The notes under the pieces: model-generated
What the model was told of the DNA's origin: nothing
Database searches by the model: none
What the model saw: only the letters and a program-made list of their open reading frames with translations
Shown here: piece by piece, positions 1 to 9,671 of the stretch
Numbering within the stretch: the stretch's first letter is position 1
Layout of the letters: the number at the start of each line of letters is the position of its first letter
Position numbers and translations under genes: made by a program
DNA from: Bordetella flabilis
Lineage (GTDB): Bacteria > Pseudomonadota > Gammaproteobacteria > Burkholderiales > Burkholderiaceae_B
NCBI RefSeq assembly: GCF_001676725.1
Contig: NZ_CP016172.1
Location: 4,092,001 to 4,156,000 of the forward strand
Direction: 5' to 3'
Length of the DNA stretch: 64,000 nucleotides

Positions 1-472
1 CATTGATGAAGGCCGAGAACGGGCGCTTCAGCGTAATGCGGACGGTATAGGGGTCGACCACCTCGGTCTTGTCGACCTGGTTGAACTGGGTGTAGCGGGT
101 CAGGCGGTTCGCCGGGTTGGAGACGCGATCGAAGTTGACCTTGACGGCATCGGCGGTGAAGTCCGTGCCGTCCTGGAACTTGACGCCCTGGCGCAGCTTG
201 ATGGTGTACACCAGCCCGTCGGGGCTGACTTCATAGCCGGTGGCCAGCAAGGGCTGGATCTTCAGGTCCTTGTCGAACTCGAAGAGACCTTCGTAATAGG
301 CCTTGCCGGCCGCCTGGTTCAGGGTGCTGTTGGTGTTGTAGGGGTCGAGCGTTTCCAGCGCGATAGCAACGGCGAAGGTCACGTCCTTGCTGGCATGGGC
401 CAGCGGCGACGCGGCCACCCCGAAGGCCAGCGCGGCGGCGGCCATGAGGCGGGTGGGGCGCAATGTTTTCAT
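1..472 (-). CDS. gsiB: ABC transporter peptide-binding protein, partial (GsiB-like)
   Basis: Periplasmic substrate-binding protein of the dipeptide/oligopeptide family (SBP family 5), expected to deliver peptides or glutathione to the transporter whose ATPase is the next gene upstream. About 157 N-terminal residues are present; the rest lies beyond the window edge. A signal peptide is visible (MKTLRPTR, then an Ala-rich core ending near ASPLAHA), followed by a mature start typical of the family (KDVTFAVAIALETLDPYN) and a later GLVYTIKLRQGVKFQDGT stretch. It starts 68 bases downstream of the gsiA stop, on the same strand. The name rests on the iaaA-gsiA-gsiB order known from E. coli; substrate specificity is inferred. 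Confidence 0.85.
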   Translation of the reverse strand, partial: MKTLRPTRLMAAAALAFGVAASPLAHASKDVTFAVAIALETLDPYNTNSTLNQAAGKAYYEGLFEFDKDLKIQPLLATGYEVSPDGLVYTIKLRQGVKFQDGTDFTADAVKVNFDRVSNPANRLTRYTQFNQVDKTEVVDPYTVRITLKRPFSAFIN

Positions 473-540
473 GTGATGCACTCCTGTGTGAATGGAGGGT
501 GGTGGAAAAAGGCGGAGCGGGGTGTCACGAACGAAGCAGG

Positions 541-2523
541 TCAATACGCCCCGCCCACGGCGTGGCGCGCGACGAAATGCCCTGGCCCGACATTGATCAG
601 CGGGGCAACGATGGGCTCGTCGCCCGGCTTGCGTATCGGACTGGGCAGCTCTTCGGTGGACAGCGTGCGCTTCAAGTGGCGCCGGGCCGGATCGGCGATG
701 GGCACTGCCGCCATGAGCTTGCGGGTGTACGGGTGCTGCGGATTCTCGAAGATCGCGCGGCGCGGGCCGATCTCGACGATCTGCCCCAGATACATCACCG
801 CGACCCGGTGGCTGATGCGTTCGACCACCGCCATATCGTGCGAGATGAAGAGGAAAGCAATGCCCAGGTCACGCTGCAGGTCGATCAGCAGATTGATGAT
901 CTGGGCCTGGATGGACACATCCAGGGCGGACACCGACTCGTCGGCGATAACCACCTTGGGATTGAGCGCCAGCGCCCGCGCGATGCAAATGCGCTGGCGC
1001 TGTCCGCCCGAGAATTCATGCGGATAGCGGCGCGCCATCTCGGGCGGCAGGCCGACGCGTTCCAGCAGCTCGGCGACACGGCGTTCCGCCGCCTGTCCCT
1101 TGGCCACGCCGTGCACCAATAGCGGCTCCATGATGGAAAAGCCCACCGTCACGCGGGGATCCAGGGACGCGAACGGGTCCTGGAACACGAACTGGATGTC
1201 GCGGCGCAGGCTCTGCAGCTCGGCGCGCTGCAGCTTGCCGATATCGCGCCCTTCCAGCAGGATGCTGCCACCCTGGCTTTCGGTCAGGCGCAGCAGGGAA
1301 CGGCCGGTGGTCGACTTGCCGCACCCCGACTCGCCTACCAGCGCCAGGGTTTCGCCGGGGAAAAGGTCGAAGCTGACCTTCTCCACCGCGTGAACCCTGC
1401 CGCGCACGCGGCTGAGGATGCCGCCGCGCAGGTCGAAACGGGTTACCAGGTCGCGCACGCGCAGGATGGGTTCGCCACTGGCGTAGGGCGCTTGCCTGGC
1501 TTCGCCCGCCGGCGCGGCGGACGAGTTGCCTGTACCGGCGGCGGCCGATACGGCGGGCGTCCCGCCGTCCGTGGACGCCGGCTCGGCGGTCTTCGCATCG
1601 TCGACCCGCACCAGCGAGAACCGCTCGGGCAGGTCGGTGCCCTGCATCGAGCCCAGCCGCGGTACGGCCGACAACAAGGCTTGTGTATAAACGTGCTGCG
1701 GCGCCCCGAATATCTGGGTCGACGGCCCTTCCTCGACCTTGTCGCCGCGATACATCACCAGCACGCGATCGGCCACTTCCGCCACGACGCCCATGTCGTG
1801 CGTGATGAAGATCACGCCCATATTCATCTCGTCCTGCAACGCGCGGATCAATTGCAGGATCTGGGCCTGGATGGTCACATCCAGCGCCGTAGTCGGTTCA
1901 TCCGCGATCAACAGGGCCGGCTTGCATGCCAGCGCCATGGCGATCATGACGCGCTGGCGCATCCCGCCGGACAACTGGTGCGGATAGCGGCCCATGATGG
2001 AACGCGCCTCGGGAATGCGGACCTGCTCGAGCATGCGCAATGCCTCGGCGCGCGCGGCGGCGCTGTCCATGCCCTGATGCAGGCGGATAGACTCGGCGAT
2101 CTGCTCTCCGGCCGTGAAGACCGGATTCAACGAGGTCATCGGCTCCTGGAAGATCATCGCCATGTCGGCGCCCCGCACGCCGCGCATGTCGCGCTGGCTG
2201 GCGCCCACAAGTTCGATGACCTGGCCGGAGCGTCGGCGCAGGCGCATGCTGCCGGTTGCGATGCGGCCCCCGCCATGCTCGACCAGCCGCATCAGGGCAA
2301 GCGAGGTCACCGACTTGCCAGAACCGGACTCGCCGACGATGGCGAGCGTCTCGCCGCGATCGACGTGGAAGGAAAGATTGCGCACCGCCTCGACGGTACG
2401 CTCGGCGCTGGCAAACCGCACGGTCAGGTCACGGACCTGGGCGACGCGGTTCTCCGGCAAGGCCAGCCCATCGCTGCGGCTGCCTGTTTCCCGGTCGGCC
2501 ATCCTGCTATCGGCCATATTCAT
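541..2523 (-). CDS. gsiA: Fused ABC transporter ATP-binding protein, peptide/glutathione import (GsiA-like)
   Basis: A 660-residue protein with two complete ABC ATPase domains in one chain. The first has Walker A GESGSGKS at residues 64-71, signature LSGGMRQR and Walker [13 protein letters not shown]. The second starts near residue 360, with Walker A GESGCGKS, signature FSGGQRQR and Walker [14 protein letters not shown] Pro/Ala/Ser/Thr-rich linker of about 50 residues separates them. Each half ends in the oligopeptide-binding C-terminal extension typical of DppD/DppF and OppD/OppF, so this equals a DppD-DppF fusion, as in GsiA. It energises import by inner-membrane permeases that must lie outside the window. 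A strong AGGGG site precedes the ATG at 2523; a second ATG 6 bases on is also possible. It lies 41 bases after iaaA. Confidence 0.92.
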   Translation of the reverse strand: MNMADSRMADRETGSRSDGLALPENRVAQVRDLTVRFASAERTVEAVRNLSFHVDRGETLAIVGESGSGKSVTSLALMRLVEHGGGRIATGSMRLRRRSGQVIELVGASQRDMRGVRGADMAMIFQEPMTSLNPVFTAGEQIAESIRLHQGMDSAAARAEALRMLEQVRIPEARSIMGRYPHQLSGGMRQRVMIAMALACKPALLIADEPTTALDVTIQAQILQLIRALQDEMNMGVIFITHDMGVVAEVADRVLVMYRGDKVEEGPSTQIFGAPQHVYTQALLSAVPRLGSMQGTDLPERFSLVRVDDAKTAEPASTDGGTPAVSAAAGTGNSSAAPAGEARQAPYASGEPILRVRDLVTRFDLRGGILSRVRGRVHAVEKVSFDLFPGETLALVGESGCGKSTTGRSLLRLTESQGGSILLEGRDIGKLQRAELQSLRRDIQFVFQDPFASLDPRVTVGFSIMEPLLVHGVAKGQAAERRVAELLERVGLPPEMARRYPHEFSGGQRQRICIARALALNPKVVIADESVSALDVSIQAQIINLLIDLQRDLGIAFLFISHDMAVVERISHRVAVMYLGQIVEIGPRRAIFENPQHPYTRKLMAAVPIADPARRHLKRTLSTEELPSPIRKPGDEPIVAPLINVGPGHFVARHAVGGAY

Positions 2524-2564
2524 GATCCCCTGAAATCAACGATGCCCGTTCCGCCGGCACGGCG

Positions 2565-3542
2565 TCATCGGTAAATGGACGCGACGGGCGCCTCGCCCAC
2601 GCGCGCATAACCGCGGTACATCCCTTCGGTGTTGAAAGGCAGCGCGACCCGGCCCTGCGCGTCGACGGCGATCAAACCGCCCTTGCCGCCAATGCGCGGA
2701 AGCCTGTCGTGGATGACGGCGTTGGCCGCCTCTTCCAGCGAAACGCCGCGGTATTCCATCTGGGCCGCGACGTCATAGGCGGCAACCATGCGGATGAACA
2801 TCTCGCCGGTGCCGGTGGTCGACACCGCGCAAGTCTGGTTGGCGGCGTAGCAGCCAGCGCCGATCAAGGGCGCATCGCCGACACGCCCGATCTGCTTGTT
2901 GGTGATCCCGCCGGTCGACGTGGCGGCGGCCAGATTGCCTCGGGCATCCAGCGCGACGGCCCCCACGGTGCCGAACTTGCGGTCGGCGTCGATGGGCGCG
3001 GCGGCCGGCTGCTCCTTGGCAACCATGGCCTGGCCGTCGTGGTCCAGCACCGCGGCGTCCGGCATTTCGCGCTGTACGCGCAGCAGTTGCTCGTAGCGCG
3101 CCGGCGTCGAAAAGTACGATGGGTCCACGATCTCCAGGCCCTGCTCCCGTGCGAAGTCTTCCGCGCCCTTGCCGACGAAGAAAACGTGCTTGCTGTCTTC
3201 CATGACGCGGCGCGCGGCGAACACCGGATTGCGCACGCAGTTCACGTTGGCGATGGCGCCCGAACGCAGCGTGGCGCCGTCCATGATGGACGCGTCCAGC
3301 TCGTGCGTGCCCGCGCTGGTGAACACCGCGCCGTGGCCGGCATTGAACAGCGGGCAGTCTTCCAGACGCCGCACCGCCTCGGTGACCGCATCCAGCGCGC
3401 TTCCGCCTTGCGCGAGCACGTCCTGCGCACCAGCCAGCACGTCGTTCAGGGCGTCCAGGTACTGGCGCTCCTGCTCGGCCGAAATCGCCGCGCGGGACAT
3501 CGTGCCCGCGCCGCCGTGGATGGCCACTATGGGTGTTGTCAT
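2565..3542 (-). CDS. iaaA: Isoaspartyl peptidase/L-asparaginase (Ntn hydrolase)
   Basis: A 325-residue plant-type asparaginase that removes isoaspartyl residues from dipeptides and also hydrolyses asparagine. The precursor normally self-cleaves into alpha and beta subunits. The cleavage point is visible: Thr192 in GTVGAVALD is the expected N-terminal nucleophile of the beta chain, followed by the substrate-binding STGGITNK and TGTGE segments. The start at 3542 gives the family N-terminus (MTTPIVAIHGGAG); its ATG overlaps the stop of the upstream regulator gene as ATGA, implying translational coupling. In E. coli iaaA also precedes gsiABCD, which fits degradation of imported peptides. Confidence 0.93.
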   Translation of the reverse strand: MTTPIVAIHGGAGTMSRAAISAEQERQYLDALNDVLAGAQDVLAQGGSALDAVTEAVRRLEDCPLFNAGHGAVFTSAGTHELDASIMDGATLRSGAIANVNCVRNPVFAARRVMEDSKHVFFVGKGAEDFAREQGLEIVDPSYFSTPARYEQLLRVQREMPDAAVLDHDGQAMVAKEQPAAAPIDADRKFGTVGAVALDARGNLAAATSTGGITNKQIGRVGDAPLIGAGCYAANQTCAVSTTGTGEMFIRMVAAYDVAAQMEYRGVSLEEAANAVIHDRLPRIGGKGGLIAVDAQGRVALPFNTEGMYRGYARVGEAPVASIYR

Positions 3543-4420
3543 CGCTTTCGTTCTCCTGAGCCGTGCAGCAGCCACGGCATGATGGATTGGGTCGCCCCGA
3601 GCGCCGCGGCGACGGAGTCCTTGGCCCGGTAGGCCACCGCGGCGGCCAGGGCTTCGATCAGGCCGAGCGCCGCGGTTTCGGAATTGGGCGACAGTTGTCG
3701 TTCGGAATGCGCGTACAGCACCACCGACGCGGTCGGCGCCAGCGGCGATGTCGCCTTGTCGGTCAGCGCCAGGACCGACACGCCCGCGGCGCGCGCCGCG
3801 TTGGCCAGCGTGACGGTGTCGTTCAGATAGCGCGGAAAGGCGATGGCGATGAGCAGGTCGCCGGCGGCCATGCGCGAGATCTGCCGCGCCGCCTGGGAAA
3901 CGCCACCCAGGCCGGCCAGCAATTCAACCGAACGGCAATGCATGTACAGCGCGCGGTGCAGTAGCCCGGCCAGGAAACCACTCGCGCCGAAACCCATGAC
4001 GCAGATACGCTCGGCGCTGACCACCGCCTCCACCGCGCGCTCGCAGGCGTTGGCGTCCAGCGATTGCAGCGAGCGTTCGGCGTTGCGAATGTCTTCGCGC
4101 AACGTGGCGGCGAAAACCTCGGCCGCGCTGGCCGGATGCGCGAGCGTCGTGCGCAGCTTTTCCACGGGCGCCAGCGCCGATTCGAAACCGCGCGCCAACT
4201 CCGCGCGGAATTGCGGATACCCGGGCAGGCCCAGCGCGCGGGCGAAGCGGTTCGCCGTCGCCACGGACACATTGTTCGCGGCGGCGAACTCATCAATGGT
4301 CATGGTGGCCGCCCGGAACTGATGCGACAGCACGTACTCCGCCAGCCGGTGCTGCGTCCGGCTCAACGCGGGCTGCGCGCCGGCGATACGCTCGGCGATG
4401 GTGGGACAGGGCTGGTTCAT
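3539..4420 (-). CDS. RpiR/MurR-family transcriptional regulator (HTH + SIS)
   Basis: A 293-residue regulator with an N-terminal RpiR helix-turn-helix (about residues 1-80, including the MTIDEFAAANNVSVATANRFARAL segment) and a C-terminal SIS domain (about 125-265, starting ERICVMGFGASGFLA) that in this family binds phosphosugars or other small effectors. It is the first gene of a four-gene minus-strand run with iaaA, gsiA and gsiB, and overlaps iaaA by 4 bases, so it most likely controls peptide/asparagine use. The start at 4420 was chosen because residues upstream of it do not look like the family. A perfect palindrome lies about 135 bases upstream (4556-4571). Its effector is unknown. Confidence 0.88.
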   Translation of the reverse strand: MNQPCPTIAERIAGAQPALSRTQHRLAEYVLSHQFRAATMTIDEFAAANNVSVATANRFARALGLPGYPQFRAELARGFESALAPVEKLRTTLAHPASAAEVFAATLREDIRNAERSLQSLDANACERAVEAVVSAERICVMGFGASGFLAGLLHRALYMHCRSVELLAGLGGVSQAARQISRMAAGDLLIAIAFPRYLNDTVTLANAARAAGVSVLALTDKATSPLAPTASVVLYAHSERQLSPNSETAALGLIEALAAAVAYRAKDSVAAALGATQSIMPWLLHGSGERKR

Positions 4421-4555
4421 GGACGACGATGAGGGCTTGAAGGCGGTGTCGGCGGGATGAAGCCCGGACGGATCACCGCGGCGCCGGCCGGCGGCGGCCT
4501 GGACGGCGTTGATATCTCGTGAAATGTAAATAAGTTTCCGCGAGCATTGTATTAA

Positions 4556-4571
4556 TGAAAATTTATTTTCA
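4556..4571. promoter_or_regulatory. Candidate operator of the RpiR-iaaA-gsi operon
   Basis: Perfect 7-bp inverted repeat TGAAAAT-TT-ATTTTCA in a short AT-rich island (about 4520-4572) inside very GC-rich DNA, upstream of the regulator start at 4420. RpiR-family proteins commonly bind AT-rich palindromes near their own promoters. The island is the only promoter-like part of the 380-base gap 4421-4800. The rest of the gap (about 4600-4800) is GC-rich, with a GCCGGCCC/GGGCCGGC palindrome at 4704-4719 downstream of ybhN that may act as a weak terminator; no gene is seen there. Confidence 0.45.
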
Positions 4572-4800
4572 CACTCGGGATAACCCTCGACTCCATCCCG
4601 CCCGCGCGCCGGTCCGGGACGAGATGAAGGGCTTTCGCCGAGGAGCAGACGCAAAGGCGGGCTCCGCCGAAGGCGGCTTCAGGTTCGGGCTCGGATTCGC
4701 GCCGCCGGCCCGGGCCGGCGATCCGTGCTGCGGATTCGCCCCGGAACCCCGGTGCCGGCTGGGGCGGCGCCCGTCGGGGCGACGGGTTCGGGCCGGGAGC

Positions 4801-5829
4801 TCAGGTCGCGGATTCCGGCGCAGGGGGGAGATGGACACCCTTGCGGATGCGCGCCTCCAGGAAAAAATACAGCAGGGCGGCGATGGCGAAGGGCCCCAGG
4901 TAGTAAATCGCCCGGTATGTCAGCAGCGTGCCCAGGATCTCGTAGTGCGGCACCGTGCCGCCCAGCATCGCCACGAAGACCGCCTCGACCACCCCCAGGC
5001 CGCCCGGGATGTGGGTGACCGCTCCGGCGATCCCGCTGAGCAGCAGCACCCCCAGCACCAGGGGATAGGGCACATCGTGACGCATCAGCACCCACACCAC
5101 GGCGCCGATGGACGCCCAGCATGCGCCGCCAAGGACGCTCTGCGCCAGCGCGATCTTCAGCGTAGGCAGGTAGAGATCATGCCCGCGCACCGACCACGAT
5201 CGCTTGCGCGACCAGCCGCACAGCCCCACGTAGGCCATACCGGCCGCCAGCATCGCCACCCCGATGAGCCGCAGCGCGCCCTTGCCGATCTCCCAATCGT
5301 CCGGAATGGGCAGCACGCCGGATACGAACAGGGCGCCGGCGACCCACAGATATCCCAGCCAGTTCGTCGTCAGGCTCAGACCGACGATGCGAGTGATTTC
5401 GGCCGCCTCGAGCCCCAGCTTCAGGTAGAGCCGGAAGCGGAATCCCACGCTGCCTACGAGCGAACCCATATTGAGATTGAAGGCATACGCCACGATACCC
5501 ACCGCCATCACGCGTATGGGCGGGATGCGGTGGCCCAGATACGGGATGGCCAGCAGATCGAAGCAGCTGTAGATCAGGTAACTGAGCACCGCCACGCCGC
5601 TGGCCCGCAGCAGGACGGGCCAGGTATTGGCCTCCACCGCCTCCAGCACTTTGTCCCATTCGACATTGCGTGCCTGGTCCACCAGCAATCCGATCACCAG
5701 TAACGCGAAGGCGATGACGGCCAGCTTGCGCAGCAAGGGCCAACGCGCGCGCAGCGCCTGCATGAACCCGCCGCCTTGGGTGTGTTCCCCGCTTGCGCGG
5801 ACCTCGCCGCTAGGCCGTTCGCTGCTCAT
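4801..5829 (-). CDS. ybhN: YbhN-family integral membrane protein (UPF0104/LPG synthase TM domain)
   Basis: A 342-residue polytopic membrane protein of the lysylphosphatidylglycerol-synthase transmembrane family, without the C-terminal synthase domain of MprF. A cytoplasmic N-terminus of about 30 residues is followed by roughly eight hydrophobic helices (first: LAVIAFALLVIGLLV). The family motifs NLNMGSLVGSVGFRFRLY and HIPGGLGVVEAVFVAMLGG are visible. E. coli ybhN is likewise the last gene of ybhP-clsB-ybhN, and here its start lies 20 bases inside the clsB 3' end. A role in phospholipid handling is plausible from context, but no activity can be read from the sequence. Confidence 0.88.
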   Translation of the reverse strand: MSSERPSGEVRASGEHTQGGGFMQALRARWPLLRKLAVIAFALLVIGLLVDQARNVEWDKVLEAVEANTWPVLLRASGVAVLSYLIYSCFDLLAIPYLGHRIPPIRVMAVGIVAYAFNLNMGSLVGSVGFRFRLYLKLGLEAAEITRIVGLSLTTNWLGYLWVAGALFVSGVLPIPDDWEIGKGALRLIGVAMLAAGMAYVGLCGWSRKRSWSVRGHDLYLPTLKIALAQSVLGGACWASIGAVVWVLMRHDVPYPLVLGVLLLSGIAGAVTHIPGGLGVVEAVFVAMLGGTVPHYEILGTLLTYRAIYYLGPFAIAALLYFFLEARIRKGVHLPPAPESAT

Positions 5830-7036
5830 GCGTATCCTCCTGCGCGGCGGTCTCCACCGGCGCGGTAAGCGTGTGCAGCCTGGGTTTATGCGCTGGCAGC
5901 CATCCCGTCCACGACGGGAACCGACGCAGGAAGTGGTACACGACCACGCCCCACAACAGGCGGCGCAGCTTGCGGCTGCCGGGCGGCGCGGGCTCGGGCT
6001 GGCGGCAATGGTTGTCGATCAGCCATTCCAGCCTCTCTCGCAGGGTCGCCGCGAAGGCCGTGCTGCGGATCATGACGTTGGCCTCCAGGTTCAGGGCCAG
6101 ACTGAGAGGATCGAGATTGCTCGAGCCTACGGTGGCCCATGCCCCGTCCACATACGCGACCTTGCCATGCAGCGGACGCTGCCGGTATTCGTAAATCTGC
6201 ACCCCGGCCGCCGTCAGGTGGTCGTACAGCATGCCCGCGGCCACTTTGACGATCGGCATGTCCGGTTCGCCCTGCAGGATCAAGCGCACGCATACGCCCC
6301 GCTTTGCAGCATTGCGCAGTTCCCTCAGCAGGCGATAGCCGGGAAAGAAATAGGCATTGGCGATGACCACCTCATGGCGCGCCAGCCGTATGGCGGCGCG
6401 ATAGTGGCGTTCGATATCGGTATGGTGCTGGTCGTTGTCGCGCACGACGAACATGGCTTCGGCGTCGCCGACCGGTCGCAACGCATCGGGACGGGCGGGA
6501 CGGCGCGGCCACCAGCGGCGCCGCCGCCCCGGCTCGATGGTGCGGCGGGCAAAGCGATGGATTTCGGCCACGATGGGTCCGCGCACCTCGACAGCGTAGT
6601 CCTGCTTGGCCTGGGGCCCGAAATCGCCCAGGTGGTCCGCCGAGAAATTGATGCCGCCGATGAAGGCCAGTTCGCCGTCGATGACGACGATCTTGCGGTG
6701 CATGCGGCGGAAAACGTTGGTACGCAGGCCGAAAACGCGGGCGCGCGGGTCGAAGACATGGATATCCACACCGGCCCGGGTCAGGCCGCCGAGGAATTCC
6801 TCCGACAGCCCTTCCGACCCATAGCCATCGATCAACAGGCTCACGCGGGCGCCGCGTCCCGCCGCATCGATCAGCGCCTGGCGCAGGGCCTGCCCGACCT
6901 TGTCGTCGAACAGAATGAAGGTCTCGATCAATACTTCGGCCCGCGCGCCGGCGATCGCCTCGAACACGCGCGGGAAGTACGCCTCGCCGTTTTCCAGCAA
7001 GGTGAAAGCGTTGCCGGGTATCCACCGCGCGCTCAT
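5810..7036 (-). CDS. clsB: Cardiolipin synthase B (phospholipase D family)
   Basis: A 408-residue phospholipase D superfamily enzyme expected to make cardiolipin by phosphatidyl transfer at the inner membrane. Both HKD motifs are complete: HRKIVVIDGELAFIGGIN starting at His113 and HGKVAYVDGAWATVGSSN starting at His290. As in ClsB, and unlike ClsA, no N-terminal membrane pair is present. The start at 7036 (MSARWIPGNAF) matches the domain beginning and has an AGGGAGG-like site just upstream. It lies between ybhP and ybhN, as in E. coli, and the next gene starts inside its 3' end. Confidence 0.93.
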   Translation of the reverse strand: MSARWIPGNAFTLLENGEAYFPRVFEAIAGARAEVLIETFILFDDKVGQALRQALIDAAGRGARVSLLIDGYGSEGLSEEFLGGLTRAGVDIHVFDPRARVFGLRTNVFRRMHRKIVVIDGELAFIGGINFSADHLGDFGPQAKQDYAVEVRGPIVAEIHRFARRTIEPGRRRRWWPRRPARPDALRPVGDAEAMFVVRDNDQHHTDIERHYRAAIRLARHEVVIANAYFFPGYRLLRELRNAAKRGVCVRLILQGEPDMPIVKVAAGMLYDHLTAAGVQIYEYRQRPLHGKVAYVDGAWATVGSSNLDPLSLALNLEANVMIRSTAFAATLRERLEWLIDNHCRQPEPAPPGSRKLRRLLWGVVVYHFLRRFPSWTGWLPAHKPRLHTLTAPVETAAQEDTHEQRTA

Positions 7037-7085
7037 AGAACCTCCCTGCCCGTGCCGCCTGCCATGCCGTTCCGCATCCGCATCG

Positions 7086-8000
7086 TCATACGACCACCTC
7101 CGCCGCAAGGGGTGCGTGGTCGGACAGGTGCGTCCAGGGACGGGTGGCGAGGGCGAGCGGCCGGAACCGCAGCATGTTGCGCACGTAGATGCGGTCGAGC
7201 CGAAGCAGTGGCCAGCGTGCGGGGAAGGTACGCGCGGCCACGCCCTGGGTCGCGACGAATATCTCCTTCAAGCCCGCGCAGCGGCTCAGCTTGCCGTGCG
7301 CCCGCAGCCGCCAGTCGTTGAAATCGCCGGCGATGACCACGGGTTCGCCGTCGGGAATCTGATGATCGATGCGGTCGCACAGCAGCTCCAGTTGCTGCTG
7401 GCGATGGCCCTCCTGCAATCCGAGGTGGACGCAGATGGCGTGCAGGCGGCCGGGCCGGTCGGGCGGCTGGATCACGCAATGAAGCAGGCCGCGCTTTTCG
7501 TGATGGCCGACGGACACGTCCATGTTCTCGTATTCGATGATGGGGAATTTGGACAACACCGCGTTCCCGTGATGCCCATGCGGATAAACCGCGTTGCGCC
7601 CGTAGGCGAAGTCGCTCCAGATGCTGTCGGCAAGAAATTCGTACTGCGAGGTGTCGGGCCAGCCCTTGAACCGCGAGGCATGGCCCTCGTGCGCGCCCAG
7701 CACCTCCTGCAGGAAGACCAGGTCCGGCGCCACCGCGCGCACCGCGTCCCTGAGCTCGTGCAGGATGAATCTGCGATTGAAGAACGTGAACCCCTTGTGG
7801 GCATTCACGGTCAGAATTTTCAGGGCAAGCGGCGCGTTCGCTACAGGCATACCATCCCGCATCCAGGTTGAGAGACCGGGTGGCGCAAATACCGTGCCCA
7901 GGAAGAGAAGGAGGAGCGCGTAGCGCCAGCGAATCAGGTGCCGGGAATCCCGGAACCAGAAACGGCGCACGGGGCGCCAATGAGCAACGGCGCCCGGCAA
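7086..8000 (-). CDS. ybhP: Endonuclease/exonuclease/phosphatase family protein (YbhP-like)
   Basis: About 304 residues. A hydrophobic N-terminal segment ([13 protein letters not shown]) is followed by an endonuclease/exonuclease/phosphatase fold with the conserved [24 protein letters not shown] and SDHAPL motifs, which hold the metal-binding and catalytic Asn, Glu, Asp and His residues of DNase I-like phosphodiesterases. It heads the ybhP-clsB-ybhN cluster; a lipid phosphodiester substrate is possible but unproven. The start is uncertain: the longest frame uses TTG at 8000, a GTG at 7970 would also keep the membrane segment, and neither has a good ribosome site. The stop lies 49 bases before clsB. 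Confidence 0.82.
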   Translation of the reverse strand: MPGAVAHWRPVRRFWFRDSRHLIRWRYALLLLFLGTVFAPPGLSTWMRDGMPVANAPLALKILTVNAHKGFTFFNRRFILHELRDAVRAVAPDLVFLQEVLGAHEGHASRFKGWPDTSQYEFLADSIWSDFAYGRNAVYPHGHHGNAVLSKFPIIEYENMDVSVGHHEKRGLLHCVIQPPDRPGRLHAICVHLGLQEGHRQQQLELLCDRIDHQIPDGEPVVIAGDFNDWRLRAHGKLSRCAGLKEIFVATQGVAARTFPARWPLLRLDRIYVRNMLRFRPLALATRPWTHLSDHAPLAAEVVV

Positions 8001-8155
8001 GCCGGATGAAAAACGGCCCCCGGGGGCCGTTGATGCGTGCAGCGAGCAGGCGCCCGGTTGCAGAAGATATTCCGCTGGCGGCGTTCCCGGGACGGCGCCG
8101 CCCGCGGGGTGTCAGCCCGGCAGACCGGGCGCACACCGGCGCGATGCCAAGCCTG

Positions 8156-8821
8156 TCATGCCGCGTGCGCCTGGACCCCGCTGGTATCCAGGGCGGCCTG
8201 CGTCTTGGCCTTGATCTCTTCCACCGAGACGCCAGGCGCCAGTTCGATCAGCTTCAGTCCCTTTTCGCCGACCTCCATTACGCCCAGATCGGTGATGATC
8301 AGGTCGACCACGCCGACGCCCGTCAGCGGCAGGGTGCACTCGGGCAACAGCTTGATATCTTCCGTGCCATCTTTCTTTCGGGCGACGTGCTCCATCAGCA
8401 CGACCACCCTGCCGACACCCGCCACCAGGTCCATGGCCCCGCCCATGCCCTTGACCATCTTGCCCGGAATCATCCAGTTCGCCAGGTCGCCCTTTTCGGA
8501 GACCTGCATGGCGCCGAGGATGGCCAGGTTGATCTTGCCGCCCCGTATCATCCCGAACGAGTCTGCGGACGAAAAAATGGACGACCCCGGTAGCGTGGTC
8601 ACCGTCTGCTTGCCGGCATTGATCAGGTCCGCGTCGACCTCGTCGTCCGTCGGAAAGGGGCCGATGCCGAGCAGGCCGTTTTCGGATTGCAGCCAAACTT
8701 CCACGCCCTGCGGCACGTGGTTGGCGACCAGGGTCGGCAATCCGATGCCCAGGTTCACATAGAAGCCGTCTTCCAATTCGCGCGCGGCGCGCGCGGCCAT
8801 TTCATCACGAGTCCATGCCAT
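8156..8821 (-). CDS. scoB: 3-oxoacid CoA-transferase subunit B
   Basis: A 221-residue beta subunit of succinyl-CoA:3-ketoacid CoA-transferase, which activates acetoacetate with CoA from succinyl-CoA. The catalytic glutamate that forms the enzyme-CoA thioester is Glu47 in the SENGLLGIG motif, and a second family signature follows ([16 protein letters not shown]). Length is normal for the family. It begins 11 bases after the scoA stop, so the two subunits are co-transcribed. The 155 bases downstream, before the ybhP start, show no gene. Confidence 0.93.
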   Translation of the reverse strand: MAWTRDEMAARAARELEDGFYVNLGIGLPTLVANHVPQGVEVWLQSENGLLGIGPFPTDDEVDADLINAGKQTVTTLPGSSIFSSADSFGMIRGGKINLAILGAMQVSEKGDLANWMIPGKMVKGMGGAMDLVAGVGRVVVLMEHVARKKDGTEDIKLLPECTLPLTGVGVVDLIITDLGVMEVGEKGLKLIELAPGVSVEEIKAKTQAALDTSGVQAHAA

Positions 8822-8832
8822 GTCGTTTCTCC

Positions 8833-9531
8833 TCAGGCGGTGCGGGTGGTGCGCTGCTCGATGCGCTTTTCCGGATTCGGGTTGAGGACGATCCGATGCA
8901 CGAAGATACCGGGCAGATGTACCTGGTCGGGATCGAAGTCCCCGGTGTTCACCAGTTTCTCGACTTCGACGACGGTGATCTTGCCTGCCATGGCGACATT
9001 GGGATTGAAGTTGCGCGCAGTCTTGCGGAAGACCAGGTTGCCGGTACGGTCGGCGGCATAGGCCTTGACCAGCGAAACATCGGGAACCAGCGAGCGTTCC
9101 ATGATGTACTGCTGGCCATCGAATTCACGCACTTCCTTGCCCTCGGCCACCAGCGTGCCCACGCCGGTGCGGGTATAGAAGGCGGGTATGCCCGCGCCGC
9201 CGGCGCGCAGCTTCTCCGCCAGCGTGCCCTGCGGCGTGAATTCGAGTTCGAGCTCACCGGCCAGGAACTGCCGCTCGAATTCCTTGTTTTCACCCACATA
9301 CGACGCGATCATCTTGCGGATCTGCCGGGTGGCCAGCAACTGGCCCAGGCCAAAGCCGTCGACACCCGCGTTATTGCTGATGCAAGTCAGGTTCTTGACG
9401 CCCGAATCGCGCAACGCGGCGATCAGCGCCTCGGGGATGCCGCAAAGGCCGAAACCTCCGACGGCGATCAGTTGGCCGTCCTTGACGACACCGGCCAGCG
9501 CCTCTGCGGCGCTCGCATAAACCTTGTCCAT
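8833..9531 (-). CDS. scoA: 3-oxoacid CoA-transferase subunit A
   Basis: A 232-residue alpha subunit, partner of the downstream scoB product. The CoA-binding glycine-rich signature [14 protein letters not shown] lies near residues 20-33, and the [14 protein letters not shown] and [22 protein letters not shown] blocks are typical of the family. Together the pair should supply acetoacetyl-CoA from ketone bodies or amino-acid breakdown. The start at 9531 ([12 protein letters not shown]) is the usual N-terminus. It is the first gene of the pair; the promoter should lie in 9532-9671, where I saw no confident hexamers. Confidence 0.93.
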   Translation of the reverse strand: MDKVYASAAEALAGVVKDGQLIAVGGFGLCGIPEALIAALRDSGVKNLTCISNNAGVDGFGLGQLLATRQIRKMIASYVGENKEFERQFLAGELELEFTPQGTLAEKLRAGGAGIPAFYTRTGVGTLVAEGKEVREFDGQQYIMERSLVPDVSLVKAYAADRTGNLVFRKTARNFNPNVAMAGKITVVEVEKLVNTGDFDPDQVHLPGIFVHRIVLNPNPEKRIEQRTTRTA

Positions 9532-9671
9532 CGCTCCAGCTCCAGAATAGTGGAATTAGCGGCCCGTCCGTGCCGGTCGGGCCGCGGACGGTCGGTTTGA
9601 TGTTTTACGTCTTATCGACGCGGTGGATTTTACGGGCAAACGCGCCGGCACCGCGTTCCCCCGCCTCGCGC

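Noticed and set aside
1390..2574. Long plus-strand frame opposite gsiA.
   Set aside because: No recognisable motif; gsiA on the other strand has two complete ABC domains.
4555..5703. Plus-strand frame starting in the AT island and running opposite ybhN.
   Set aside because: Rich in Arg, Gln and His without domain structure, as expected for a shadow; ybhN is supported by membrane pattern and synteny.
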